DNA of 64,000 nucleotides, from assembly GCA_011799875.1 (NCBI GenBank), contig CM022302.1, forward strand, positions 97,853,494 to 97,917,493, written 5' to 3'. Under the pieces are notes generated by a model that was not told the DNA's origin, made no database searches, and worked only from the letters and a program-made list of their open reading frames with translations. This stretch comes from Thinopyrum elongatum. Taxonomy: Eukaryota; Streptophyta; Magnoliopsida; Poales; Poaceae. The position numbers were made by a program, and so were the translations under genes. Shown here in pieces: positions 44,213 through 55,447 of the stretch (position 1 is its first letter; every line of letters begins with the position of its first letter).

Positions 44213-44640
44213 ATGGGGACGTGGACCCGCGTTGTGAGGGCAACTTCGGCAGCCCACTCCGGCGAGAGCGCAGCCGCAGCCGCCATGCGCGTGCTAACAA
44301 GGTGCATGAGCACGGCCGCAATCTGCGACCGGGCGGCCAAGGCAGCCCAAACGGCCGCTGTTGCTTCTCAGGTGGCGGCAGCAACATCTGCCTCGGGGAT
44401 AGCAACTGGCGAGAGCGACACAGCAGTTGTCCGTTTCGCAGCGGCGGCCTTAGCCCTGATCGAGGCCACCCACGACCATATCAAGGCCGCCCACGCCCAG
44501 CTCATGGCGGTCACCGCACAAATCGAACAAAGCTTCTTCGACAACGGTCGGCAACCCACGGCTGAAGAGTTGGCAATCGCTGAGAGCGTTCGAGCAGCCG
44601 TTCGTTCCTCTACCGCATACCTTGCCACGACGGAGCCCGT
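44213..44640 (+). CDS. Alanine-rich ORF of unknown function, interrupted by element I
   Basis: From the ATG at 44213 (MGTWTRVVRATSAAHSGES), 142 complete codons run to the LTR at 44641. The product is strongly alanine-rich and predicted helical, for example AAAALALIEATHDHIKAAHA and AAVRSSTAYLATTEPV. The final GT joins the first base after the second LTR copy (63004) to make a codon. The frame then continues to TAG at 63188-63190 (QAQIAAAHAQLVAAFSKEI onward, ending EIDEHQP). Periodic Ala/Glu helices with AHAQL repeats suggest a coiled coil. A second copy of codons from about FDNGRQP to TEPV lies at 61328-61428. I recognise no family. It may be a transposon-borne gene rather than a host gene. 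Confidence 0.5.
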
Positions 44641-46210
44641 TGATACGTCTCCAACGTATCTATAATTTTTGATTGTACCATGCTATTATATTATCAGTTT
44701 TGGATGTTTTATATGCATTAATATGCTATTTTATATTATTTTTGGGACTAACTTATTAACCTAGAGCCTAGTGCCAGTTTCTGTTTTTTCCTTGTTTTTG
44801 AGCTTCGCAGAAAAGGAATATCAAACGGAGTCCAAACGAAATAAAACTTTCGCGATGATTTTTCTTGGACCAGAAGACACCTATGAGACTTGGAGATGAA
44901 CTCAGAAGACCCACGAGGCGACGACAAGCCGTAGGGGCGCGCCCCCTGGCTTGTGGCCCCCTCGGGAGTCCACCGACCTACTTCTTTGCCCTATAAATTC
45001 AGATATATTCCAAAACCCTCAGGGCAATCCACGAAAACACTTTTCCACCACCGCAACCTTCTGTTCCTGTGAGATCCCATCTTGGGGCCTTTTCCGGCAT
45101 CCTGCCGGAGGAGGATTCGATCACGGAGGGCATCTACATCAACTCTATTGCCCTTCCGATGAAGCGTGAGTAGTTTACCTCAGACCTACGGGTCCATAGC
45201 TAGTAGCTAGATGGCTTCTTCTCTCTCTTTGATTCTCAATACCATGTTCTCCTTGATGTTCTTGGAGATCTATCCGATGTAATCTTCTTTTGCGGTGTGT
45301 TTGTCGAGATCCGATGAATTGTGGATTTATGATCAGCTTATCTATGAATATTATTTGAATCTTCTCTAAATTCTTATATGCATGATTTGATATCTTTGTA
45401 TTTCTCTTCGAACTATAGGTTTGGTTTGGCCAACTAGATTGGTTTTTCTTGCAATGGGAGAGGTGCTTAGCTTTGGGTTCAATCTTGCGTGATTTCACCC
45501 AGTGACAAAGTAGGGGTAGCGAGACACGTATTGAATTGTTTCCATCGAGGATAAAAAGATGGGGTTTTCATCATATTGCTTGAGTTTATTCCTCTACATC
45601 TTATCATCTTACTTAAGGCGTTACTCCGTTCTTTATGAACTTAATACTCTAGATGCATGCTGGATAGCGGTCGATGTGTGGAGTAATAGTAGTAGATGCA
45701 GGCAGGAGTCGGTCTACTTGACACGGACGTGATGCTTATATTGCATAATCATTGCCTTGGATATCGTCATAACTTTGCGCTTTTCTATCAATTGCTCAAT
45801 AGTAATTTGTTCACCCACCGTATTATTTGCCTTCATGAGAGAAGCCTCTAATGAAACCTATGGCCCTCGGGTCTATTTTCCATCATATTAGTTTCTGATC
45901 TACTATTTTGCATTCTTTTATTTTCAGATCTATAAACCAAAAAAACCCAAAAATATTTTATCTTTTGTTTAGTTCTATCTATCTCTATCTAATCTCACCT
46001 TTACAAGTGACCGTGAAGGGATTGACAACCCCTTTATCGCGTTGGGTGCAAGTGTTTTATTGTTTGTGTAGGTGCATCTATTGGGGACTTGTGCGTTTCT
46101 CCTACTGGATTGATACCTTGGTTCTTAACTGAGGGAAATACTTATCTCTACTGTGCTGCATCACCCTTTCCTCTTCAAGGGAAAAACCAACGCAAGCTCA
46201 AGAAGTAGCA
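44641..46210 (+). repeat. 5' LTR of element I
   Basis: 1,570 bases, TGATACGTCTCC to AAGTAGCA, exactly the same length as the LTR at 61429-62998 and very similar throughout. Confidence 0.9.
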
Positions 46211-46221
46211 GGAAGAATTTC

Positions 46222-46239
46222 TGGCGCCGTTGCCGGGGA
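46222..46239 (+). promoter_or_regulatory. Primer-binding site of element I, perfect tRNA-Asp match
   Basis: TGGCGCCGTTGCCGGGGA, 11 bases after the LTR. A second partial copy of the context (TTTCTGGCTTCGTTG) follows at about 46284, suggesting a local duplication. Confidence 0.88.
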
Positions 46240-46543
46240 GATCTACGCCAAGTTAAGACTAGTCTCTCATCGACATGCCAGTTTCTGGCTTCGTTGTTCG
46301 AGGGATCTACGTCGAGCATACCAAGTACCCATCATAAAACTCTCATCTCTTGCATTACATTATTCGCCATTTGCCTATTGTTTTCCTCTCCCCCACTTCT
46401 AAAATGATTTTCGAAAACATTTGCCTTTTTATTGGCCTTTCTTTCATTTGCCTTTTCATTTGCCCTTATGTCTTACTTGGTTTGTTTGCTCGTTTGCTTG
46501 GCATAATTGTGTATTTTATTGAAAAACAGTAAGCAAAGAATTT

Positions 46544-46555
46544 ATGGATCCTCAT
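46544..46555 (+). pseudogene. First four codons of the element I orphan ORF (cut by J)
   Basis: ATGGATCCTCAT encodes MDPH, identical to the start of the element A ORF. The CTCAT at its end is the target duplication of J. The rest of the ORF resumes at 59344. The shared start supports 4695 as the genuine start in element A. Confidence 0.75.
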
Positions 46556-49500
46556 TGTAACACCCCTTTTGTAATTGCTACAGTGATCAGCTAATGATAC
46601 TGCCAGGTCATCTCCATTTGCAGTGCTTAATCACTTTGGTGAAATATTCAATTCAAATGCTATTCTGAAAAATCAACTCAATTTCAAAAGTGAAAATTAA
46701 AGTTGTTCCATACTTGTGGGAAAAATGTTCACATTATTGCAAATATTCCAAAACAATTATATGTTAAGGAAAACAACATCACCATGTGGCTAAAATGAAC
46801 AGTATCATTTAAAACAGCACCAACTCAGCATTTTTAAATGCTACTCCATTTATGGAAAATCCAAACAGAGTCAAATAATCGTTTAACTTTTTGTGGCACT
46901 GCTTAAAAGACACAAAGGAATTAATGGGACGCTTCCCATACTATTCCTAAGTGAATAGGGTGCTCAAATAAATTCTTTTCCTCTCTGTTTATTAAATAAA
47001 AAGAAAACAGAAAAATAGACAAAGAAAGAAAAGGCCGAAGCCACTTACCTGGCGCCGGCCCAGCCAGCCCACCTGCTACCTTCCAAACAAAAAAAAAAAA
47101 ATCAATCTACCCCCAAAAAAAAAAAAAAAAAAAAAAAAAGGGGAGAAGACAAGGGGAGGGAAGAAAGGAAGAGGAAGGTGCCCGCCAAGCGACACATTTC
47201 TGAACGTCGACACGGCGAGCCGTGGCCGATGAGGGGATAAGGCAGAGAGCCCCTCATCCATTCCCCTGGTCCTCCTCCACTTCCCTCTTCGCATTCTCCT
47301 CGTGCTGATATTTTGTTCTCACCCAACACCGAACGCCGCCGTGCCGTTCGCTCCGTTTGCCGTGGCCACCGACCACCATTCGCCAAGGCGACGAGTCCTC
47401 GAGCCTCCCCTACTTTGACTACGTCGGCCAAGCGCGTCAGGGCGAGCTGGAGTGCCCCATCGCGCCGGATCCGCCCTCTTCTTAAACTCCTGCTGCCGTC
47501 CGTCGCCGCCTCGATCCACCATCGTCGCTGCCTCCCCGGCTTCCCCGAGCTTTCCCCGGCCTCGCGGTGAGCTCGCGCAACCCCTCCCTTCCCATTTGAA
47601 CGCGCGCGTCCGGTAGTCGTCGATCGCGTAGCGCTGCCGCCGCCGCGTCGGTAGTCGCCATTGTCGCCGGTGCCGACGGGGCGGTAGCAGGTGGGGAAAG
47701 CCTGCGTCCGTTCGATTCGTGCCGCGGTCGTCCATTTGGTCGCCGGAATCGGCCGGACGGCCATCGTCGGATCTGGCCTCGCCCCGGTGCACTGTAGCTC
47801 CCCGCCGGTGCTAACCTCGCTGACGTGTCGTCATTAGCCGCTAATGACGCTGCTAACCCCCACTGACAACTGGGCCCAGGCCACTAATTAGATTAGTTAG
47901 TTTTAACTAAAAACTGTTAGTTAAACCTGAGTCACTGACACGCGGGCCCCGCCGGGCCGCTGACTGGTCAACCGTGGACCAGTCAACTGCTGAGTCAGCA
48001 GTTGACTGGCCCCCATGGTCAGCCTCTGGTGCACACTGGGTGCAGCGCACCGGTGCACCAGCATTTCCTGCTACTGTTCAAATTTGATTTTAATAAATCC
48101 AAAAATTCCAGAAAATCTAATAAACTTTGAAAATTAATAACTTTTAAACCGTAGCTCGGATCGAAAAACCTTTATACATGAAACTTGCTCAGAACGACGA
48201 GACGAATTTGAAAACGCCCTCCGTTTATCTGTCACATACCCATAACTACCGAACATGGAACGTTCTCTCCGGTTCATCTGTCCGACAGACGTCCGGAACG
48301 GGAAAACATTCCCGGATGTTCCCCTCCTTCACCGGTGTCGTGTGTAGCACTACGATAGACCACCTCTAGCATCGCGTATCGTATTTTCATGCATATGTCG
48401 CTTTGTATTTTACCGTTTTCCTCCCCTCTTCTCCCTCGGTAGATTTCGGTACCGACGTAGCCTCCGAGATCGACGCAGCTCCGTGATTGGCTACACCACC
48501 GACGACCTTGCCTTGCCGCCGAGCAACCAGGCAAGCCCCCCCCCCCCCCTTGATCATCTCGATATCGCCTATTCTAATTCTCCTGCTTGCATTAGATTTA
48601 TGCTACTGTTACTGTTTTCCTATCTGCTGCATAGCCTGTATTTGTAGCCTACTGTTGATAACGCCTTCTATCCTAAATGTTTTAGTATAGACTGGGTAGA
48701 GCCCATTAGTGACCCCCACTTTATCCCGACTGCCCCGCTGGAGTTCAGAAGACCCGATCAACGGGATTGAAGATCAGCCCCGGCATGCACCTCACTTTCC
48801 CCTTAGTTGCTCGACACTAGGGTTACTATCGAGTGCCGAGGGTGATACTCAACAGCACTTCTAATGTAACCTGTTTAGGTTAGTAAACGGTCGTGGAAGC
48901 GGGGTGATTCCCCACAACCACCCCCCATACTGACAAAGCCGCGCAACACCTCACGTGTGGACCTCGAGGGGTGATGCCTCCACGTCCATCTTGATGTTAC
49001 ATCAGGTGGGAGTCCAACGAGGGTGATGCCTCGGATTCCCCTTGATATGGTGACCACACGGATGCCTTACATTACTGTGTGATACTATTACTTAAAAGGC
49101 GGGTCGACCCCGAGGGGTTACCGCGAGTGATGGATAGTTACCCGTGAGTTATCCACGAGGCGCGGCGGGCATATCTTAGCCCTTGCAGCAAGTCCTCGAG
49201 ACGGGGCGGCGCGGGGGTCACATCTTTCGTGAGTCTCTGCTGTCGTTACCCAAGCCACTAGGACACTACGATTTGGATATATGATCTGAGCCGGCCTCTT
49301 GGTCGGATAGCACTAACCATCACGTGGGCATAGTATGGGCGTTCTGCATCGGAACATCAGCGAAAGCTCTGTCAGAGTCCAGTTCAGCATTGTGGCACGG
49401 TCGGATCGTACCGACCTTCCGAGGCGGTGCTGGTAACCATGCAACAACGACCGGAGGGCGAGGGGCGTGGCCCAAGACCCCCTTGCGCTTAGGAGGTTGA

Positions 49501-50462
49501 CCGGCGGGGACCTCTCTGTGAGAGGTGTGTGAGGAGGGGTGTGTGTCGTTTGGCCGAGGCCGGGCATGACCAGGAAAGTGTGTCCGGCCGGAGTAGTTAA
49601 TTGAGCGTGGTGGGGGAGTTGGTGCACCCCTGCAGGAGAAGAACACATCTATCGATAGCCGGTCCTACGGTAAAGGACACTCGGAGTTGTATCCCGATCG
49701 GTACAGTTAGAATTGGGGATGTTACCTGGATATGTGACTCCGGGGATCGCTTTCTCCGCAGGGAGACGGAGGAAGGATCTCTGGGCGAGAATGTTGCTTG
49801 CTACTACCTCTACTACTTTATACTATGTGCTCCTGTACTCTTCTATATGCTGCAAGACGCTCGAAGATGCTTGAAGATGCTGAAGAAGATGCTAGTCTTC
49901 GAAAGGACTAGGCCTTCTCTCTATTCTGGCATCTACAGCCCAGTCACATATCAGCCATCCCTGATAATGTTGCAAGATGAGTGTAGATCCTTGCTTGTGA
50001 GTACTTCGCAGTACTCACGGTTTGCTTTGCTTTCCTTTTTCTCCCTTATCAGTTGTCGCGACCAGATGACGGAGCCCCTGAGATAGCTGTTCCACCATCG
50101 ACTATTTCTACCACCCCGAGGACGGCTTCTACTTCTAGATGGCTAACGACCAGGAGTAGGTTCGGAGGGTCCTAGGCAGGAGGCCTACGCCTTTCGATCG
50201 TAGTGTTTCATTTTGGTTCCGCCTTTCTAAAGGCCTTTCTGTTTTCTTTTATATCTGTACTCAGATATCTGACGCTTCCGCTGATGCTTGTTTGTCATCA
50301 AGCTTATTTATTCGAGCCCTCGAGGCCCTGGCTTGTAATATATGCTTGTATGACTTTATTTATATTTTAGAGTTGTGTTGTGATATCTTCAAGTGAGTCC
50401 TTAGGCTTGATCGTGTGCATTTGCGTGTATGATTAGTGCACGATTAAGCCGGGGGCGTCACA
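46556..50462 (+). repeat. 5' LTR of chromovirus J
   Basis: 3,907 bases. It includes a replaced patch with A-runs at about 47088-47140 where the 3' LTR has GC-rich sequence. It also carries many one-base deletions relative to the 3' LTR between about 47300 and 49900. Confidence 0.93.
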
Positions 50463-50465
50463 GGT

Positions 50466-50480
50466 TGGTATCAGAGCCGA
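50466..50480 (+). promoter_or_regulatory. Primer-binding site of J, initiator Met-tRNA type
   Basis: TGGTATCAGAGCCGA begins three bases after the LTR end. The leader 50481-51078 has no supported ORF. Confidence 0.88.
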
Positions 50481-51078
50481 CTGCCTCTAGGAGTTCCCCC
50501 TTTCCAACTCTTTGGCCGAAGTTGAGTCTAGTGGTCAAAAACTGTTTTACTAACTTGGCTGTGTGGCTTACGGGCCCACGTCGCCAACTGGGTGGTATTA
50601 GGATCTTTTACTCCTCGACCTTTACTCTAGGATTCTACTCTCTCATCTATTCGGGTTAAAATTTTACCAACTCCAACATTAGGTTCTCGTAATCACATCC
50701 ACCCGGAGTTCTGAAATATTCCCCCTTGCTTCAAGATTGTGGGCCAGGTTCTGCTTACAGGATCCTTTTATCGAGGGCACCCTGTGTTGACACTTGCAGA
50801 TTCCTCGCTCCTACAGTTTTCTCCGACGTTGATGTAGCCTTTGCTATGTCTCGTTGTGTACTTCCTTACCGCGTGCCTGCGCGCCGCCTAGTTGTCTAGC
50901 CTTCTCTTTTTCAGCTGTCGTAATGCCGGATTGTAACCGAGGCTATGTGTGGATTTAAGTGTCTGGTGTGAATATGATGAATTATCTATTGCACTTCCTT
51001 CTGTTGTGCGTATTGCTTCATGAGTCATTCCATACACCTGCAATTTTGCTTCCTAAACTGCCCTGTTGATTTGGCAGG

Positions 51079-51885
51079 ATGGCTGACGATACTCCACCTC
51101 CACCCTATATTGTCGAAATGAGGCAGCAGTTTGAACTCAACCGTCAGTTCATGACCGGAGTATTCGCTCAGTTTCCAACTCAGAATGCTCAGCAACAGCA
51201 CATCCCAATAACTCTGCCAGAATTCGTGCGCCTCAACCCGTCTGTTTTCCGCAGCTCCACAAATCCTATGGATGCTGATGATTGGCTTCGTGACATCATG
51301 TTTGAAATGGAGTCAGCTAATGTGGCCCCTGACAGTTACGTCACCTTTGCGACATTTCACTTGAAGGGTCCCGCTGCTCAATGGTGGGAAAGCCACAAGG
51401 ATACGTTGCCTGCAGAGACTGTACCCACCTGGCAAGAATTCCAGTCAGCTTTTCGTGCACGGTACATTCCTCAGGGTCTGATCGACCAGAAGAAGCAGGA
51501 GTTCCGTAAACTCACACAGGGCACACTGACTGTGGATGAATATCAGAGGAAATTTCTCGAATTATCCCGCTATGCTAAAGATGATGTCGACACTGACGCA
51601 CGTAAGCAGGAGAAATTCCGTGAAGGGCTGCGTTCCGATATACAGCTCGCACTTCTTGTCCATGATTGTGAAGACTTTGCGACGCTTGTCAGTCAAGCCT
51701 ACAGAGTTGAAACTGGTCTGGCTAAGTATCAGGAGTCGCTCAAACGCACTCGTGAAGCTGGCTCATCCTCGGGTCAGCCTGTTCAGAAACGTCGGGTTTG
51801 GATTCTACACAATATTCATCACCGACCTGCTCCAACACCAAGACCATCTTATGTTGCACCTCGTCTGCCTTCACCGCCGAGATAG
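51079..51885 (+). CDS. Gag of chromovirus J
   Basis: The ATG at 51079 (MADDTPPPPYIVEMRQQFEL) opens 268 codons ending in TAG 51883-51885. A Retrotrans_gag domain spans about residues 45-225: FVRLNPSVFRSSTNPMDADDW, FHLKGPAAQWWESHKD, FQSAFRARYIPQGLIDQKK and VDEYQRKFLELSRYAKD. A basic/Pro tail follows (QPVQKRRVW, APTPRPSYVAPRLPSPPR). The protein would form the cytoplasmic particle. The stop is in the same frame as pol, with open frame on both sides, so gag and pol were originally one polyprotein or are linked by read-through. The zinc knuckle normally expected just here is not visible. Confidence 0.9.
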   Translation: MADDTPPPPYIVEMRQQFELNRQFMTGVFAQFPTQNAQQQHIPITLPEFVRLNPSVFRSSTNPMDADDWLRDIMFEMESANVAPDSYVTFATFHLKGPAAQWWESHKDTLPAETVPTWQEFQSAFRARYIPQGLIDQKKQEFRKLTQGTLTVDEYQRKFLELSRYAKDDVDTDARKQEKFREGLRSDIQLALLVHDCEDFATLVSQAYRVETGLAKYQESLKRTREAGSSSGQPVQKRRVWILHNIHHRPAPTPRPSYVAPRLPSPPR

Positions 51886-51915
51886 CTAACAGTTCAGGGT
51901 GGACAGCCTAATGCT

Positions 51916-54900
51916 ATGGCATCTCCTCAGGTTGCACCATGTCCTCCTGTTGGTCGTAAGAAGAGTTGTCGAAACCGCCGATTCAGAAACCGTAATGCCA
52001 TACCGTCTACTGTTGTACTTGGCCATGCCAATCACGTCGATGTTGAAAAGGCTCAGAAGGAACCGACTATCGTGCTGGGAACACTCTCTATGAATTCAGT
52101 ACCAGCCTCTGTTCTCTTTGATTCTGGAGCATCGCATGCTTTTGTGTCCCAACAATTTGCTCAGTCACATGAGTTATACTTGGAGAAATTACCCACTCCT
52201 CTAATGGTTCAGTCCCCGAGATCCAAATGGCAAACCACAATGGTAAGCCTTCATAACCACATCCAGATTGGAGGTCTACTTTTTCCGGTTTCTCTCATTG
52301 TACTAGGACCTTCCAACATTGACATCATCCTTGGTATGGATTGGTTGAAAGCGAATAAAGCTTTGATTGACTGTGCTGCTAAGACAGTCCAGCTCACTCA
52401 TCCTTCCGGCCAGATAGTCAGATACTCAGCTCAGACAGTTCAGAATGCCGAGGATCAGATATATGTTCTGAATGCATTGAATGCTTCACCTCTTGAAGGC
52501 ATCGAGAACATTCCAGTTGTTCGTGATTTTCAAGATGTCTTTCCGGAAGAACTTCCAGGCATTCCCCCTGCCAGAGCTGTCGAGTTTGTTATCGACTTGA
52601 AACCAGGCACTACCCCTATTGCAAAGCGTCCGTACAAGATGCCTCCGCATCACCTTATTGAACTTAAGGAAGAAATCGACAAGTCGCTTAAGAAGGGTTT
52701 CATCCGCCCCAGTTCATCTGCTTGGGGAGCACCTTCCCTCTTTGTCAAGAAGAAGGATGGTACGAATCGGTTGGTTCAAGATTACCGACCTATCAACCAA
52801 GCAACAATTCAAAATAAGTATCCGCTTCCCAGAATCAACGATCTGTATGATCAACTTGCTGGTTCCTCAGTATTCTCTAAGCTTGATTTGAGATTGGGAT
52901 ACCACCAGATCCGAGTTCGTGAAGAAGATATTCCGAAGATAGCATTTGTTACTCGCTATGGTTCTTATGAGTACACTGTCATGTCTTTCGGCTTGACTAA
53001 TGCTCCAGCAACCTTCTCCCGGTTAATGAATTACATCTTCATGGATTATCTCGACAAATTCGTCGTGGTATATCTGGACGATATTCTGGTATATTCAAAG
53101 AATGAAGAAGAACATGCCGAACATCTTCGGCTTGTACTGGAAAAGCTGCGTGAACATCAATTGTATGCCAAGTATTCCAAGTGTGAGTTCTGGTTATCTG
53201 AAGTAACATATCTCGGCCATGTGATTTCGAAAGAAGGCATTGCCGTTAACCCAGAACGAGTTCAGGCTATTCTTGAATGGACTCCGCCGAAGAATGTCAA
53301 GCAAGTCAGAAGTTTTCTCGGCCTTGCAAGCTATTGTCGTCGCTTTGTCGAGAATTTCTCAAAGATTGCTAAGCCTCTGACTGATCTGCTTCATAAAGGC
53401 GTTAAGTTTGAATGGGCAGAAAAATGTCAGGAAAGTTTTCAAACACTCAAAGACAAGCTGACATCTGCCCCAGTACTTGCTCCTCCAGATACTCGCAAAG
53501 ATTTTGTGATCTATTGTGACGCATCCCGTGAAGGATTAGGCTGTGTCCTAATGCAGGAACGTAAAGTGATTGCATATGGCTCTCGACAGTTGCGTCCGCA
53601 TGAGGAGAATTATCCGGTACATGATCTAGAACTAGCTGCTGTCATCTATGTACTGCAGTTGTGGCGACATTACCTCCTCGGTAATCGTTGCGAGATCTAC
53701 ACGGATCATAAGAGCCTGAAGTACTTGTTCACTCAACCATCTCTAAACCTCCGTCAGCAAAGATGGATGGAGACCATTGCAGACTATGATTTGGGTATTT
53801 CTTATACCCCTGGCAAGGCTAACGTAATGGCTGATGCGTTGAGCCGCAAATCCTATTGCTGTGAACTTGAAGTCCAGCTAGAACAACCACTTCTGTATGA
53901 AGAGCTTCGGAAGCTAAATCTCGAGATAGTTCCTCAAGGATACCTATCAAACTTGGTTGTTGAACCAGACCTTGAGAAGGCTGTTAAGATGGCGCAAGCT
54001 AAAGATGCCGAAGTTGATCTGATGAAGAAAGATCTTCACCTGGAAAAGTATAGGGATTTCTCGCTGTCTGAAGATGGAACGTTATATTTCAGAGACCGTA
54101 TTGTCGTACCTCGCTTCGAGCTTATGACTGACAAGGTCATGAAGGAAGCACACGATACGCCACTGTCTATTCATCCGGGTAGCACCAAGATGTATCGTGA
54201 TCTTCGTCAAAGGTACTGGTGGTCTAGAATGAAGCAGGATATTGCTCGTTATGTTGCTGAATGTGACGTTTGTCGTCGCATAAAGACAGAACATCAGAAA
54301 CCTGCAGGACTTCTTCAACCACTTCCTATTCCGTTGTGGAAATGGGATAGAGTGCAAATGGACTTCATTACTGGTCTTCCCAAGTCACAGAAGGGTCACG
54401 ATGCTATTCTTGTCATCGTCGACCAGCTTTCCAAGGTTGCCCATTTTCTGCCTGTCAAGGAGACGATCACTGCTAAACAGTTAGCAGAGCTGTATATCTC
54501 CAGAATCGTTTCACTCCACGGAATTCCGAAGGAGATTAGTTCGGACCGTGGCAGTCTATTCACCTCCAAATTCTGGGAAAGTTTCCAAGAAGCTATGGGA
54601 ACTCATATCACCTGGAGTTCAGCTTATCATCCCCAATCCCAAGGCCAAGTCGAACGAGTCAATCAAGTGCTCGAAGACATGCTGCGAGCTTGTGTTATAT
54701 CTTTTGGCAAGAAGTGGGAAGAATCTCTCCCGTATGCCGAGTTCTCTTATAACAACAGCTATCAAGCCAGCTTGAAAATGGCCCCCTTCGAAGTACTATA
54801 TGGACGTAAATGTCGGACCCCTCTGAATTGGTCAGAAACTGGGGAACGACCTCTTGTTGGTCCGGATATTATCCAACACACCGAAGAACAAGTCCGCATT

Positions 54901-55410
54901 GTCCGAGAAAATCTCAAGGCGGCTCAAGACCGCCAGAAGAGCAACTATGATCACAAACGATGGGGTCTGACTTATCAACCAGGTGATCAAGCTTATCTTC
55001 GAGTCACTCCTATGAAGGGCACCCGTCGTTTCGGAATCAAGGGCAAGTTAGCTCCTCGCTATATTGGTCCTTTTCGCATAGTTGCCAGACGTGGACAGGT
55101 GGCATATAAATTGGAGTTGCCGCCGCAATTCTCCCACATCCACGACGTCTTCCACGTGTCACAACTTCGAAAGTGCTTCAAAGAATCTCCGCACCGAGCA
55201 GTGGATCATGAGATGCTCGAATTGCAAGATGACTTGTCTTATAAAGAGCATCCGATCCGTATTCTCGATGAAGCTGAACGTCGGACTCGTCAGAAGGTTA
55301 CCAAGTTCCTGAAGGTGCAGTGGTCGAATCACACTGAAGACGAAGCCACTTGGGAACGCGAGGATAACCTCCGTGCTGAATACCCCGAACTCTTCCCCTC
55401 TACTTCTTAA
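51916..55410 (+). CDS. Pol polyprotein of chromovirus J (protease, RT, RNase H, integrase, chromodomain)
   Basis: 1,164 codons without a stop, in frame with gag; the first ATG after the TAG is at 51916. Protease: [10 protein letters not shown], with DSG at residues 69-71. Reverse transcriptase about 250-430: [13 protein letters not shown] and catalytic YLDD at 386-389. RNase [11 protein letters not shown] with D535 and [11 protein letters not shown]. Integrase: zinc-binding His/Cys (H746, H753, C783, C786) and catalytic D816, D877 and E913, with the typical 35-residue gap. A GPY/F-like region ([24 protein letters not shown]) follows. The last ~55 residues ([28 protein letters not shown]) are chromodomain-like, a module thought to steer integration to heterochromatin. 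All key catalytic residues seen are intact. Cutting, copying and integrating the element would be its role. Confidence 0.95.
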   Translation: MASPQVAPCPPVGRKKSCRNRRFRNRNAIPSTVVLGHANHVDVEKAQKEPTIVLGTLSMNSVPASVLFDSGASHAFVSQQFAQSHELYLEKLPTPLMVQSPRSKWQTTMVSLHNHIQIGGLLFPVSLIVLGPSNIDIILGMDWLKANKALIDCAAKTVQLTHPSGQIVRYSAQTVQNAEDQIYVLNALNASPLEGIENIPVVRDFQDVFPEELPGIPPARAVEFVIDLKPGTTPIAKRPYKMPPHHLIELKEEIDKSLKKGFIRPSSSAWGAPSLFVKKKDGTNRLVQDYRPINQATIQNKYPLPRINDLYDQLAGSSVFSKLDLRLGYHQIRVREEDIPKIAFVTRYGSYEYTVMSFGLTNAPATFSRLMNYIFMDYLDKFVVVYLDDILVYSKNEEEHAEHLRLVLEKLREHQLYAKYSKCEFWLSEVTYLGHVISKEGIAVNPERVQAILEWTPPKNVKQVRSFLGLASYCRRFVENFSKIAKPLTDLLHKGVKFEWAEKCQESFQTLKDKLTSAPVLAPPDTRKDFVIYCDASREGLGCVLMQERKVIAYGSRQLRPHEENYPVHDLELAAVIYVLQLWRHYLLGNRCEIYTDHKSLKYLFTQPSLNLRQQRWMETIADYDLGISYTPGKANVMADALSRKSYCCELEVQLEQPLLYEELRKLNLEIVPQGYLSNLVVEPDLEKAVKMAQAKDAEVDLMKKDLHLEKYRDFSLSEDGTLYFRDRIVVPRFELMTDKVMKEAHDTPLSIHPGSTKMYRDLRQRYWWSRMKQDIARYVAECDVCRRIKTEHQKPAGLLQPLPIPLWKWDRVQMDFITGLPKSQKGHDAILVIVDQLSKVAHFLPVKETITAKQLAELYISRIVSLHGIPKEISSDRGSLFTSKFWESFQEAMGTHITWSSAYHPQSQGQVERVNQVLEDMLRACVISFGKKWEESLPYAEFSYNNSYQASLKMAPFEVLYGRKCRTPLNWSETGERPLVGPDIIQHTEEQVRIVRENLKAAQDRQKSNYDHKRWGLTYQPGDQAYLRVTPMKGTRRFGIKGKLAPRYIGPFRIVARRGQVAYKLELPPQFSHIHDVFHVSQLRKCFKESPHRAVDHEMLELQDDLSYKEHPIRILDEAERRTRQKVTKFLKVQWSNHTEDEATWEREDNLRAEYPELFPSTS

Positions 55411-55433
55411 TTCTCGGGACGAGAATTTCTTTT

Positions 55434-55447
55434 AGAGGAGGAGAATT
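55434..55447 (+). promoter_or_regulatory. Polypurine tract of J
   Basis: AGAGGAGGAGAATT lies immediately before the 3' LTR TGTAACACC. It is preceded by GGGACGAGAATTTC, the usual context in this clade. Confidence 0.85.

Larger units (their letters stand above)
39250..44640. mobile_element. CACTA-like/gene-fragment-rich DNA, region H
   Basis: No complete terminal pair was found. The style matches CACTA interiors: decayed GC-rich ORFs on both strands, about 97-bp repeats built around TTTGCGxTGAAGxGATGxACAAATCCTG, a tandem array of about 503-bp units, and short stretches resembling fragment F (TTTGCGATG). Treat as a probable composite of DNA-transposon material; the class is inference. Confidence 0.4.

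Noticed and set aside
47088..47140. A-runs taken as a LINE or retrogene poly(A) tail
   Set aside because: They lie within the 5' LTR of J where the 3' LTR has other sequence. No LINE ORF or target duplication is nearby; more likely a local assembly or replication slippage problem.
47102..47764. 220-codon minus-strand ORF and its counterpart at 55937-56647
   Set aside because: Antisense, GC-rich LTR sequence of J. The two copies differ by frame-changing indels, so no coding constraint.
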